A stretch of 6,422 nucleotides of DNA from UBA1100 sp964533265 (GCA_964533265.1 CAZHJW010000136.1:1-6422); one strand, 5' to 3'; shown: positions 1 to 6,293, counted from the stretch's first letter. The notes: generated from the sequence alone by a model not told the origin. Numbers and translations: made by a program.

Positions 1-1
1 T

Positions 2-2044
2 GCTACTTTTACTTCAAGCGGTGTGAAACCGTGGTTGCAGAATGCAATGAGCCAACTGGCCCAGTTGCCTGATGGCACCAACTCAGTAAAGATTACTTCT
101 GAGCGTTTAACCTTGAGCTATATTGATCCGCTGCGGGCAACCCAATTACTGGCCCTGCACGGGTACACCATCGGCAAACCCGATACTCCGGTTAACTCAA
201 CCAACCTGCCGGTTGTTGTTGCTTTGGTTGGCACAACTTTTGTGGATGCAATACCTGCGGTAGCGGAAAAATTTCCCCAGACTGAAACCGATCGGACCAA
301 TGAGTTGGTGGTGTTCCATGATGAAAATGATCCATCCCAATTGAGTGGGATCATGGCGACCATAAAAAATGATATTGATCTGCCCGCCCGGCAAATGATC
401 ATAGAGGCAATGATCCTGGAGGTTTCCTCCACCGCGTTGAAGGAATTGGGAGTCAAATGGACCCGGGTTTCAGGGGCCAAGGAGAGTGGTAATTTTATTA
501 ATTCCAAACTCAGTAATTTAGTGATTGGCAGCGTTAAAAATCCGGCGACCGATGCGGCATTAGACCTTTCTACTAAGGGGATTTTTCACGACTTGAACAC
601 CCAGATCAAGGCACTGGTGCGTGAAGGGGAGGCTGAAATTCTTTCCCGGCCCAGTGTATTGGCATTGGACAACCGGATGGCCTACATCAGCGTATCGGAG
701 GACGTGCCCATAGCCAGAAGCAGTTATGCCAAGGCAGACTACCAGAGCACGAGCTTCTCTAAAGAGAAGGCTGGCATCACCCTGGCCCTGCGGCCGCGAA
801 TCGATGCCAAAGGCCAGGAGGTGAGTATGCAAGTGAATGCAGAGGTATCGGCCGTGGTGCCCGATGCGGATCTTGAGGTGAGGGACGCAAAAGGCGTGAT
901 TCTTGCCAGCTCGCCGACCTTTTCCAGACGGGAGGTAAGGACCTACGTGCGAGTGGCCAATAATACACCTTTCATCATCGGTGGTCTGATAGCGAAGGAC
1001 AAGAAGAGTACCGTCGACAAGGTGCCGCTTCTGGGAGATATCCCCTTACTAGGCGCTTTGTTTCGCAGCAAAAAGCAGGAGGCGGTGAAGCGCGAGGTGA
1101 TCATTGTACTCACACCTTTTGTCCTTCCGGAGGAACATGTTATTGGCAAAAACATGCCCAAAGATGAGGACGCTTTTGATCATATCGATAACCAACTCTT
1201 TCGGGATGCTTATCGTATCCGTGCAGAGGACACATTCGACCTCAACTATCTTTACGAAAATAAACAACTTCGGCGCATGAAAGCCTTGGCAAACCGGATT
1301 GTTGCTCAGGACGTGAAGTTGGCTAGTGAGTATCCCTACAGCCAGTTTGCCAACAAGGCTGTTCCGGGTGAGGCCATCCTCTGTTACCGGCAGATTTATG
1401 AGGTGCTCAAACGAAGAGATATGCAAAAGAAACTGGACTCCACAAAGTTAATTTACTTTGAACCAGACCTTAATATCGGATCCGGGCATCAGGTTCAGTT
1501 CCTTGAGAAGTATATCAGCGCCAATGCTCCTGAAGTACTTACCGAAAAAGGAGGGGCCAAGGCTGTTATACTCACATTCAAAATGCAGCGCTATTCTGAT
1601 GATGCGAAATCAATATTTAATGAGCCGGTGCCTGAGGTCCGCTTGGTTGATTGTGCCAACGAGAAGGAGTGGTCCAGACAATTATGGGAATTGAATCAGC
1701 CCAAGATGGAAGGAAAGGAACAGTTTACAGTGCTCCTTCGCCAAAAAAAGGACATAGAGCGTCTTAAGTATGCTGTTCTAATGAAGAAGACTGTGGAATT
1801 GAACACAGAAGAACTGGTTCTCACTCTGAATAGTTTTACCCGCGGGAGGTTGCTGTTAATGCCGCGGGTTAAGGAGCAGGATGTGGAGTTGATTGATGGA
1901 GATGTTGCTCGCGCTTTCTTTTACTCCGAAATGTATTATCAGGCCCTGCAGAAGGAGATGGAAAAGGACCTTGCGGCCTTCCGTAAGGTCATTGAAGAGA
2001 AGAATCATTTAAAGAAATTGGTAAACCCATCGTCGCGACCCTGA
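2..2044 (+). CDS. Secretin (GspD/PilQ superfamily), 5'-partial, with long C-terminal extension
   Basis: This encodes an outer-membrane secretin, the multimeric gated channel of type II secretion, type IV pilus and related machines. The frame is open from base 2 without a stop, so the gene begins upstream; the GTG at 23 is an internal valine. Residues are counted from that codon. Residues 27-118 resemble a periplasmic KH-like N-domain leading into the pore (SERLTLSYIDP, then NELVVFHD). Residues 120-368 are the secretin domain: IIEAMILEVS at 126-135, EILSRPSVLALDN at 205-217, EDVPI at 226-230, GITLALRPRI at 251-260, and the signature VPLLGDIPLLGALFR at 334-348 followed by REVIIVLTP. Family members usually end near here, but this one continues for about 300 residues (370-673) that I cannot assign, ending in a charged helical stretch (632-665). 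It lies 23 bases before the Sel1-repeat gene. The missing N-terminus prevents assignment to GspD, PilQ or a divergent class. Secretin identity is firm. Confidence 0.94.
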   Translation, partial: ATFTSSGVKPWLQNAMSQLAQLPDGTNSVKITSERLTLSYIDPLRATQLLALHGYTIGKPDTPVNSTNLPVVVALVGTTFVDAIPAVAEKFPQTETDRTNELVVFHDENDPSQLSGIMATIKNDIDLPARQMIIEAMILEVSSTALKELGVKWTRVSGAKESGNFINSKLSNLVIGSVKNPATDAALDLSTKGIFHDLNTQIKALVREGEAEILSRPSVLALDNRMAYISVSEDVPIARSSYAKADYQSTSFSKEKAGITLALRPRIDAKGQEVSMQVNAEVSAVVPDADLEVRDAKGVILASSPTFSRREVRTYVRVANNTPFIIGGLIAKDKKSTVDKVPLLGDIPLLGALFRSKKQEAVKREVIIVLTPFVLPEEHVIGKNMPKDEDAFDHIDNQLFRDAYRIRAEDTFDLNYLYENKQLRRMKALANRIVAQDVKLASEYPYSQFANKAVPGEAILCYRQIYEVLKRRDMQKKLDSTKLIYFEPDLNIGSGHQVQFLEKYISANAPEVLTEKGGAKAVILTFKMQRYSDDAKSIFNEPVPEVRLVDCANEKEWSRQLWELNQPKMEGKEQFTVLLRQKKDIERLKYAVLMKKTVELNTEELVLTLNSFTRGRLLLMPRVKEQDVELIDGDVARAFFYSEMYYQALQKEMEKDLAAFRKVIEEKNHLKKLVNPSSRP
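1130..2041 (+). other. Unassigned C-terminal extension of the secretin
   Basis: This region codes for residues 370-673, after the pore domain. It is mostly charged and predicted helical by eye. Recognisable stretches are KDEDAFDHIDNQLFRDAYRIR (split here as KDEDAFDHIDN at 380-390 and QLFRDAYRIR at 391-400), a Tyr-rich segment near 403-411, alternating hydrophobic strands around 513-520 and 597-615, and a Lys/Glu-rich helix at 640-665. No membrane segment or known motif is apparent. Because it follows the beta-barrel it is expected to be periplasmic, perhaps binding a partner protein or wrapping the barrel like the S-domain of GspD, but it is far longer than that domain. The function is unknown. 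Confidence 0.6.
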
Positions 2045-2057
2045 AAGTCAACGACTG

Positions 2058-2063
2058 AAAGGA
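2058..2063 (+). promoter_or_regulatory. Ribosome binding site of the Sel1-repeat gene
   Basis: AAAGGA lies in the 23-base gap after the secretin stop, four bases before the ATG at 2068. It fixes that start. The short gap with its own Shine-Dalgarno sequence, and the absence of a terminator-like hairpin, support co-transcription with the secretin. Confidence 0.7.
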
Positions 2064-2067
2064 AAAA

Positions 2068-4014
2068 ATGAAAGACCGGAAACAAGTTCTTATCGGCGTA
2101 GCAATTGTAGCTGTTATGGCGGTTGTTATCGCTTTGTCCCAGCCTGAACCCGTGACTGCCAAAAGTACCCACGATAAGGACTCGGCACATAAGCAAGGCG
2201 TGAATCCGGTGCCTGAGCCGGAGGTGGCGAAAGAGATTGCCGAAAAGAAGTCAATCGAACCTGCTGACAGCGAACCGAAAACTACCAATAAACCTGAGGA
2301 AAAAGATGAACTGGAAAACCCTGATTCAGTATTGGCTTTGATTGATATGGTCGAAAACCCTTTTGGCAGAATACGTGTTCTCAATAGTTTACTTGCTGCT
2401 AATCTTGTTGCTGAGAAACCAACACAGTCTATCTTGGATGTGCTGGAAAAACAATTGGGATTATTAGAAGCCGATAGCGAAAAATTGGCAGCAATTGAGC
2501 AGATCAAAAAGGATCTTGCAGAGTTTGAAGGAAACGAGTTGCTCACCGTCTTCCGTACTCAACTCACTGAACTTGAACGGAGTCTCAGCCCAGTCCCTCA
2601 TTTTGCCAGTAAAATTACCGCCGCTATTGAGGCCCCCTCGGTGCGGGTTAAGGTGCTAACCCAAATTGCGGTTGCTTTGTCCCAAGCCGGTGATCGAGAG
2701 CAATCGACCGCGTTAATTGCGAAAGCCAGTGAGTTGTCCACTGCAATAGAAGAAGAGGCAGGCCACCTGGCTGCTCAATCTGCATTGGCGGTTGCTCAAT
2801 TGCACATGGGACAGTTTGAATCGGCGGTTAAAGAGTTGGGTGATGTTCTGAGTGCAATTGAGGCGCTTGAGCTGTCTGAGGATCGACTAATTGCCTATGA
2901 AAGATTGGGGGCAGAACTAAATGATTTTGCCGAGCACGAGGCGGTTGCAGCATTTGTAAAAACGATTGATGGAAGGGTGTTGAAGTACAAATATCAGGCT
3001 GACCCCGTGTTAAGATTAGTGAGCGGTATCGAGGAATCTGGAGGCCGGGTTCGGGTTCTCTGTAACCTGGCGGGGACACTGGCTTTGACAGGAGACCAGA
3101 AACAATCCGCCGCCATGATTATCAAAGCACAGGAAATCATAAAAGGGATTAAGACTCCAGAGCAGCTAGCGTTAGCCTTGACACATTTGGCCGCTTCACA
3201 GGCATTGACCGGCCAGAATGAAGTCGCCAAGGCTACTTTGTCCAAGGCCATGGAAACCGTGGATGGCATTGAATCGATTGATACCAAAACCATTGTACTC
3301 GGTGAGCTGGTAACTGCTGTAGGATCCATGGACGATGCTGTCCAGATCCAGACGGTCCTCGCTCAGTCACTCAAGACGGCCAACGCTATTCAAGAACGTG
3401 CTCAGGCGGTTATGCAGCAATGCCTTAAACTTATTAACCGGTTACCTGGGGGGCAAGAGAAGGCTGCTGCTATCGAGCAGATTGCCCAAGCAATGAAACA
3501 AGGCAACGCAGGTCAGTTTACCGAATTGCAATTCGAATTGGCTACTTTGCACCACGAAGGTCGTCACCTGCCCAAAGACGCCGCCCGTGCCGCAGACTGG
3601 TATCGTAAAGCCGCCATTGAAGGACACACGTTGGCACAGCTAAATCTTGCCTTGATGTTGTTGGAGGGGGAGGGCGTAAAAGCCGATCCAGTTGAGGCGC
3701 ACAAATGGTTTTTGAAGGCGGCCGAGCAGGGTAATGCTGAAGGGCAGGTGGCATTGGGCATGATGTTCGCTCTCGGACAGGGGACCGAGGTGGATTTGAT
3801 TCAAGCCTATAAATGGGTTTCTCTTTCATCAAAAAGCGGTAATGAGGATGCAGCGATCGCCCTGAAACAACTCAACACCAAACTCACGGCTGAGCAGTTA
3901 GTCGCGGCGGACAAACTCGTGAAAGAGTGGGAAACACAACAAATCGAGCCTGAGCCGAAACCTTCTGAACCAGCAGCCAAAGAGTCCGAACCGACCACTA
4001 CAGCTGGTAAATAA
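2068..4014 (+). CDS. Membrane-anchored helical-repeat protein with C-terminal Sel1 repeats
   Basis: This 648-residue protein begins with a short basic start (MKDRK) and a hydrophobic segment at about 7-24, acting as a signal anchor or an uncleaved signal; a cleavage after VTA (residue 31) is possible. Residues 26-85 form a Pro/Glu/Lys-rich linker. Residues 86-480 are almost all helical, TPR-like and internally duplicated: 193-280 align without gaps to 327-414, and a shorter third copy of the module start lies at 86-105. Residues 485-591 hold about three Sel1-like repeats with the hallmarks AADWYRKAAIEGH, EAHKWFLKAAEQGN and QAYKWVSLSSKSGN. The tail (625-648) is rich in Pro, Glu, Lys and Ser. 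Sel1/TPR solenoids are protein-interaction scaffolds. The protein probably sits in the periplasm, tethered to the inner membrane. Its position directly after the secretin suggests an assembly or accessory role in the same machine, which is inference. I do not recognise a named gene. Confidence 0.9.
   Translation: MKDRKQVLIGVAIVAVMAVVIALSQPEPVTAKSTHDKDSAHKQGVNPVPEPEVAKEIAEKKSIEPADSEPKTTNKPEEKDELENPDSVLALIDMVENPFGRIRVLNSLLAANLVAEKPTQSILDVLEKQLGLLEADSEKLAAIEQIKKDLAEFEGNELLTVFRTQLTELERSLSPVPHFASKITAAIEAPSVRVKVLTQIAVALSQAGDREQSTALIAKASELSTAIEEEAGHLAAQSALAVAQLHMGQFESAVKELGDVLSAIEALELSEDRLIAYERLGAELNDFAEHEAVAAFVKTIDGRVLKYKYQADPVLRLVSGIEESGGRVRVLCNLAGTLALTGDQKQSAAMIIKAQEIIKGIKTPEQLALALTHLAASQALTGQNEVAKATLSKAMETVDGIESIDTKTIVLGELVTAVGSMDDAVQIQTVLAQSLKTANAIQERAQAVMQQCLKLINRLPGGQEKAAAIEQIAQAMKQGNAGQFTELQFELATLHHEGRHLPKDAARAADWYRKAAIEGHTLAQLNLALMLLEGEGVKADPVEAHKWFLKAAEQGNAEGQVALGMMFALGQGTEVDLIQAYKWVSLSSKSGNEDAAIALKQLNTKLTAEQLVAADKLVKEWETQQIEPEPKPSEPAAKESEPTTTAGK
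2323..2403 (+). repeat. Short N-terminal copy of the internal protein repeat
   Basis: Residues 86-105 of the Sel1-repeat protein match residues 312-331 at about 10 of 20 positions without gaps. The shared pattern is D-x-V-L-x-L-(I/V)-x-x-(V/I)-E-x-x-x-G-R-(I/V)-R-V-L. It looks like the start of the same module found in the two longer copies, after which the similarity fades. Confidence 0.6.
2641..2925 (+). repeat. Long internal protein repeat, copy A
   Basis: Residues 192-286 of the Sel1-repeat protein. Aligned without gaps to copy B at a constant offset of 134 residues, about 28 of 88 positions are identical by hand count. The best block is RVKVLTQIAVAL / AGDREQSTALIAKA. Each copy probably holds two to three helical hairpins, so this is a duplication of a multi-hairpin unit rather than a single TPR. 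Confidence 0.75.
3043..3327 (+). repeat. Long internal protein repeat, copy B
   Basis: Residues 326-420 of the Sel1-repeat protein, the partner of copy A. Its matching block is RVRVLCNLAGTL / TGDQKQSAAMIIKA. The DNA of the two copies has diverged considerably, so the duplication is old and kept at protein level. Confidence 0.75.
3520..3840 (+). repeat. Sel1-like repeats (about three)
   Basis: Residues 485-591 of the Sel1-repeat protein. Three units of about 35 residues share the Sel1 pattern A-x-x-x-L-(G/A)-x-(M/L)-(Y/L)-x-x-G-x-G-V-x-x-D-x-x-(Q/E)-A-x-x-W-(Y/F)-x-K-A-A-x-x-G. The first unit is divergent at its start (LQFELATLHHEG), and the last ends the array with the common cap YKWVSLSSKSGNEDA. 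Confidence 0.88.
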
Positions 4015-4049
4015 AAGGGAAAAAAGTTCAAAAAAGCACCCTATACCAC

Positions 4050-4077
4050 TTGACAATATACGTATACGTAATATTTT
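4050..4077 (+). promoter_or_regulatory. Candidate sigma-70-type promoter of the lipoprotein gene
   Basis: TTGACA at 4050-4055 is a perfect -35 box. TATTTT at 4072-4077, 16 bases downstream, matches four of six -10 positions. The run before it (4012-4037) is very A-rich and could act as an UP element. A start site near 4084 would give a leader of about 47 bases before the ATG at 4131. It suggests that the lipoprotein gene is transcribed independently of the Sel1-repeat gene. The -10 choice is the weak part. Confidence 0.6.
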
Positions 4078-4096
4078 ATACGTGTACGTAATAGGT
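4057..4096 (+). promoter_or_regulatory. Tandem 20-bp repeat with palindromic cores, candidate operator
   Basis: Two adjacent 20-base units, 4057-4076 and 4077-4096, agree at 17 of 20 positions. The first contains a perfect 12-base palindrome, TACGTATACGTA, at 4059-4070. The second contains TACGTGTACGTA at 4079-4090, the same core with one change. The first unit fills the promoter spacer, while the second starts at the end of the -10 box and covers the predicted start site. The 20-base period is close to two helical turns, so two dimers could bind the same DNA face. This is the layout of a repressor operator. No regulator gene is visible in the window, so the protein that binds is unknown. Confidence 0.6.
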
Positions 4097-4118
4097 ACCT
4101 GTGTCCAAAACATCAAAT

Positions 4119-4123
4119 AAGGA
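4119..4123 (+). promoter_or_regulatory. Ribosome binding site of the lipoprotein gene
   Basis: AAGGA with seven bases to the ATG at 4131. It decides the start: the in-frame GTG at 4101 lacks a comparable site and would add ten polar residues in front of the signal peptide. Confidence 0.75.
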
Positions 4124-4130
4124 AGATGAT

Positions 4131-4382
4131 ATGAATAAAAAAATTGCCGTTCTCTATTTAGTCCCCGCCTTGATTTTAGGAGCCATGGGCTGTGCCGGGC
4201 CTGCAAATCAAACCGAACGGGGTGCTGCAACCGGTGCGGTATTGGGTGGTTTGGCAGGTGCTGTAATCGGTCATAATTCAAACCGGCGCGGCGCGGAAGG
4301 TGCTGCCATCGGCGCGGTGGTAGGCGGTTTGCTTGGTGGTGCTGTTGGTAATCAACAGGACAAAAACACCGGTTACAAATAA
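4131..4382 (+). CDS. Small glycine-zipper lipoprotein
   Basis: This 83-residue protein has a lipoprotein signal: basic MNKK, a hydrophobic core (IAVLYLVPALILGA) and a cysteine at position 21 in LGAMGC. The lipobox is relaxed, with Ala at -3, Met at -2 and Gly at -1. The mature part holds two glycine-zipper segments, GAATGAVLGGLAGAVIG at 31-47 and GAAIGAVVGGLLGGAVG at 57-73, separated by a polar Asn/Arg stretch. They align at a 26-residue offset, pointing to a duplicated helical hairpin. The pattern fits the Gly-zipper/17-kDa surface-antigen group of envelope lipoproteins, whose helices pack in or on a membrane; the exact role in that group is often unknown. It has its own promoter and a candidate terminator, so it is probably monocistronic and regulated at the tandem palindromes upstream. 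Confidence 0.86.
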   Translation: MNKKIAVLYLVPALILGAMGCAGPANQTERGAATGAVLGGLAGAVIGHNSNRRGAEGAAIGAVVGGLLGGAVGNQQDKNTGYK

Positions 4383-4427
4383 TCATTCAATACTCTCCTG
4401 GTTAGTTGCCTAAAACGCCCCATTGAT

Positions 4428-4451
4428 CCTCGGGTCTGCGGGGTATTTTTT
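4428..4451 (+). terminator. Candidate intrinsic terminator after the lipoprotein gene
   Basis: CCTCG at 4428-4432 can pair with CGGGG at 4439-4443 (one G-U pair) around a six-base loop, and is followed by TATTTTTT at 4444-4451. The stem is only five pairs, but it is GC-rich and the T-run is good. An alternative pairing is CCCC at 4418-4421 with GGGG at 4440-4443. It lies 45 bases after the lipoprotein stop and before the next gene. Confidence 0.5.
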
Positions 4452-4497
4452 GCCAATTGCCATTGACGGGCCGTCAGCAGTTTGCGGCAATAGGGGC

Positions 4498-5469
4498 ATG
4501 CGTTTCATTTTTTGCTTGATGCTGAATGTGGTGTTATCAACCGCTGCAGAATTCGAGCCAACTACACAGGGTTCCATAGTGCCAAAAGGTTCAAAGGCAG
4601 AGTTGGTTTGGGCGGAAGGGAAATTCACCGAGGGACCGACCCTTGGGCCGAATGGGATTATTTATTTCTCGGATATTGGCCAGCGAACCATGCGTTTTGA
4701 TCCAACTACTGGAAAGACTGCCGTATTCCGTGAACCAAGCGGCAAAGCCAACGGACTGTTGATGAATCGTAAAGGCAACCTCATTGCCTGCGAAGGGGCT
4801 AATGGCGGCAATCGGCGCGTCAGCCTCACCACCCTGAAAGGCAAGACCAGGACTTTAGTCGATCGGTGGAATGGAAAACGGTTCAATTCTCCCAACGACC
4901 TGTCTATCGACGCCAAAGGGCGCATCTACTTCACCGACCCGCGCTATGGCGATCAAGCCGATCGCGATCTGGATTTCGAGGGAGTGTTTCTTATCACCGG
5001 TAAGAAGGTGAAGCTTGCCACCAAGGACATTTCTCGCCCTAACGGTATTCTGGTTTCATTGGATGGTAAAAATGTTTATGTCGCAGATAATCACAGTGAC
5101 CCCAAAGGCAACCATCACCTTGTTCAGTTCACCGTTCAAAAAGATGGCACACTTAAAGACAAAAAAGTCATGTTCGATATTGGTCCGGATAGGCGAGGTA
5201 TCGATGGTATGACGCTGGATGAAGAGGGTAATATATACGCGACGGCGGGTAAGGGTGATCGTTCTGGGATTTACGTTTTTTCTTCTACAGGAAAACACCT
5301 TGCCTTTATTCCCTCGGGGGAAACACCGACCAATTGTGTTTTTGGAGGGGGTAAGGAGAAAAGCACATTATACATCACCGCACGTGCGCCAGAGAGGTCT
5401 GATGGCAAGCGTATGTGGGGTATGTATCGCATCGCACTCAAGATTAAGGGCCATCATATTTATGAGTAA
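4498..5469 (+). CDS. Exported SMP-30/gluconolactonase-family beta-propeller protein
   Basis: This 323-residue protein belongs to the SMP-30/gluconolactonase/LRE-like family of six-bladed propellers, which use a divalent metal to hydrolyse lactones such as gluconolactone. The likely metal and substrate residues are present: Glu45 in KFTEGPT, Asn133 in NSPNDL, Asn182 in SRPNGI and Asp236 in GIDGM, corresponding to family positions Glu18, Asn103, Asn154 and Asp204 of animal regucalcin. Blade-like strands recur, for example GIIYFSDIG, GRIYFTDPRYG, KNVYVADNHSD and GNIYATAGKGD. I chose the ATG at 4498 because it begins a signal peptide (MRFIFCLMLNVVLSTA, cleavage near 16-17), so the enzyme is periplasmic or secreted. 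The only Shine-Dalgarno-like run, AGGGG, is just one base from the ATG, so initiation may be weak. The upstream TTG at 4423 would run through the terminator stem and bury the signal peptide. The gene overlaps the next one. The substrate is unknown; sugar-acid lactones are the usual guess. Confidence 0.92.
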   Translation: MRFIFCLMLNVVLSTAAEFEPTTQGSIVPKGSKAELVWAEGKFTEGPTLGPNGIIYFSDIGQRTMRFDPTTGKTAVFREPSGKANGLLMNRKGNLIACEGANGGNRRVSLTTLKGKTRTLVDRWNGKRFNSPNDLSIDAKGRIYFTDPRYGDQADRDLDFEGVFLITGKKVKLATKDISRPNGILVSLDGKNVYVADNHSDPKGNHHLVQFTVQKDGTLKDKKVMFDIGPDRRGIDGMTLDEEGNIYATAGKGDRSGIYVFSSTGKHLAFIPSGETPTNCVFGGGKEKSTLYITARAPERSDGKRMWGMYRIALKIKGHHIYE

Positions 5470-5471
5470 TG
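5467..5471 (+). other. TAATG stop/start overlap joining the SMP-30 and PhyH genes
   Basis: The stop TAA (5467-5469) and the start ATG (5469-5471) share one base. No ribosome binding site is apparent in the 15 bases upstream. This arrangement fits termination-reinitiation and roughly matched expression of the two proteins. Confidence 0.8.
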
Positions 5472-6293
5472 GCCGGGCAGAAGTTCGACATCCTGCCTGA
5501 CGTAAACACCGAGGAGCGCGACCTGCGCTTTCAATTGGTCGATAATTCTTCACTGGCTACCCTTTCACCAGCTCAAGTTACTCAATTCAATGAACGGGGT
5601 TACATTGCACCAGTTCGCGTTTTTGATGAGGAACAGATTATTGGTATACGCGATTACTTCGACACTCTATTGGAACGCGTGATTGCCTCAGGCGGAAACA
5701 GCTATTCCATTAGTTCTGCCCATCTGGAACATGGGTATGTCTACGATATTCTTTCAAACACCCGAATTGTCGCGTTGGTGAAAGATCTCCTGGGTGAGAA
5801 TATTGTTGGTTGGGGGTCACATTTTTTTTGCAAAATGCCCGGTGATGGAAAAGCGGTTGCGTGGCATCAGGATGCCAGCTATTGGCCGCTTACTCCTAGT
5901 CGCACGGTGACTGTCTGGGTGGCAATTGATGATGCTGACAAGGAAAATGCCTGCATGCGGTTTTTGACTGGTTCCCATCATCACGGTCATTTGACTTGGC
6001 GTCCCAGTACGCCTGAGGAACACAATGTCCTTAATCAAACCGTTGAGGATGCAGAGCAATATGGTGATCCGGTAGACAACGTATTGAAGGCTGGAGAGGC
6101 CTCCATTCATAGTGATCTACTTTTGCATGGCTCTAATGCCAACCAATCCGATCGCCGCCGTTGCGGGCTTACTTTGCGCTACGCGCCAGTGGAAGTTCGT
6201 GCTGGGCAGGGCTGGAATGCTAAGGGAGTGGTTTTGAGCGGTACTGATCCCGATGGGCATTGGGGTAATCCGACTCGTCCCAAGCAGGATTAA
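5469..6293 (+). CDS. Phytanoyl-CoA dioxygenase (PhyH) family Fe(II)/2-oxoglutarate oxygenase
   Basis: This 274-residue protein belongs to the PhyH superfamily of non-haem iron, 2-oxoglutarate-dependent oxygenases, which hydroxylate small molecules while converting 2-oxoglutarate to succinate and CO2. The iron triad is visible: His133 and Asp135 in AWHQDASYWP and His220 in LLLHGSNANQSD. Arg231, eleven residues after the last histidine, is placed to bind 2-oxoglutarate, the same spacing as in human PHYH and EctD. The N-terminal LSPAQVTQFNERGYI (32-46) is the typical helical start of the family, and VTVWVAIDDADKENACMRFLTGSH (147-170, in pieces VTVWVAIDDAD and ACMRFLTGSH) is the core strand pair. 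Length is normal. There is no signal peptide, so it is cytoplasmic. Its ATG shares the A of the preceding TAA (TAATG) and no Shine-Dalgarno sequence is seen, so translation probably depends on coupling. The substrate cannot be read from the sequence. Confidence 0.93.
   Translation: MAGQKFDILPDVNTEERDLRFQLVDNSSLATLSPAQVTQFNERGYIAPVRVFDEEQIIGIRDYFDTLLERVIASGGNSYSISSAHLEHGYVYDILSNTRIVALVKDLLGENIVGWGSHFFCKMPGDGKAVAWHQDASYWPLTPSRTVTVWVAIDDADKENACMRFLTGSHHHGHLTWRPSTPEEHNVLNQTVEDAEQYGDPVDNVLKAGEASIHSDLLLHGSNANQSDRRRCGLTLRYAPVEVRAGQGWNAKGVVLSGTDPDGHWGNPTRPKQD

Noticed and set aside
23..25. GTG as the start codon of the secretin
   Set aside because: The frame is open to the window start and the protein begins in mid-domain without a signal peptide, so this is an internal valine of a gene that starts upstream.
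1989..2546. A 185-codon minus-strand open frame opposite the secretin end and Sel1-repeat gene
   Set aside because: Its product is a Ser/Phe-rich low-complexity chain, as expected opposite a Glu/Lys-rich coding region; it spans two real genes and has no domain pattern.
4057..4096. The tandem repeat as a minimal CRISPR array
   Set aside because: The units are directly adjacent with no spacer, only two copies exist, and they sit on a promoter, which fits operator sites far better.
4101..4130. GTG at 4101 as the start of the lipoprotein gene
   Set aside because: It would put ten polar residues in front of the signal peptide, while the ATG at 4131 has AAGGA at a seven-base spacing.
4050..4133. 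The palindromic promoter as that of a toxin-antitoxin locus
   Set aside because: Short palindromes over a TTGACA promoter are typical of such loci, but the only gene downstream is a glycine-zipper lipoprotein and there is no DNA-binding antitoxin.
3898..4386. A 162-codon minus-strand open frame across the promoter region and lipoprotein gene
   Set aside because: It runs through the promoter, operator and a well-supported lipoprotein gene and has no recognisable domain.
4423..4497. TTG at 4423 as the start of the SMP-30 gene
   Set aside because: The added 25 codons cross the candidate terminator stem and T-run and would bury a good signal peptide that begins at the ATG at 4498.
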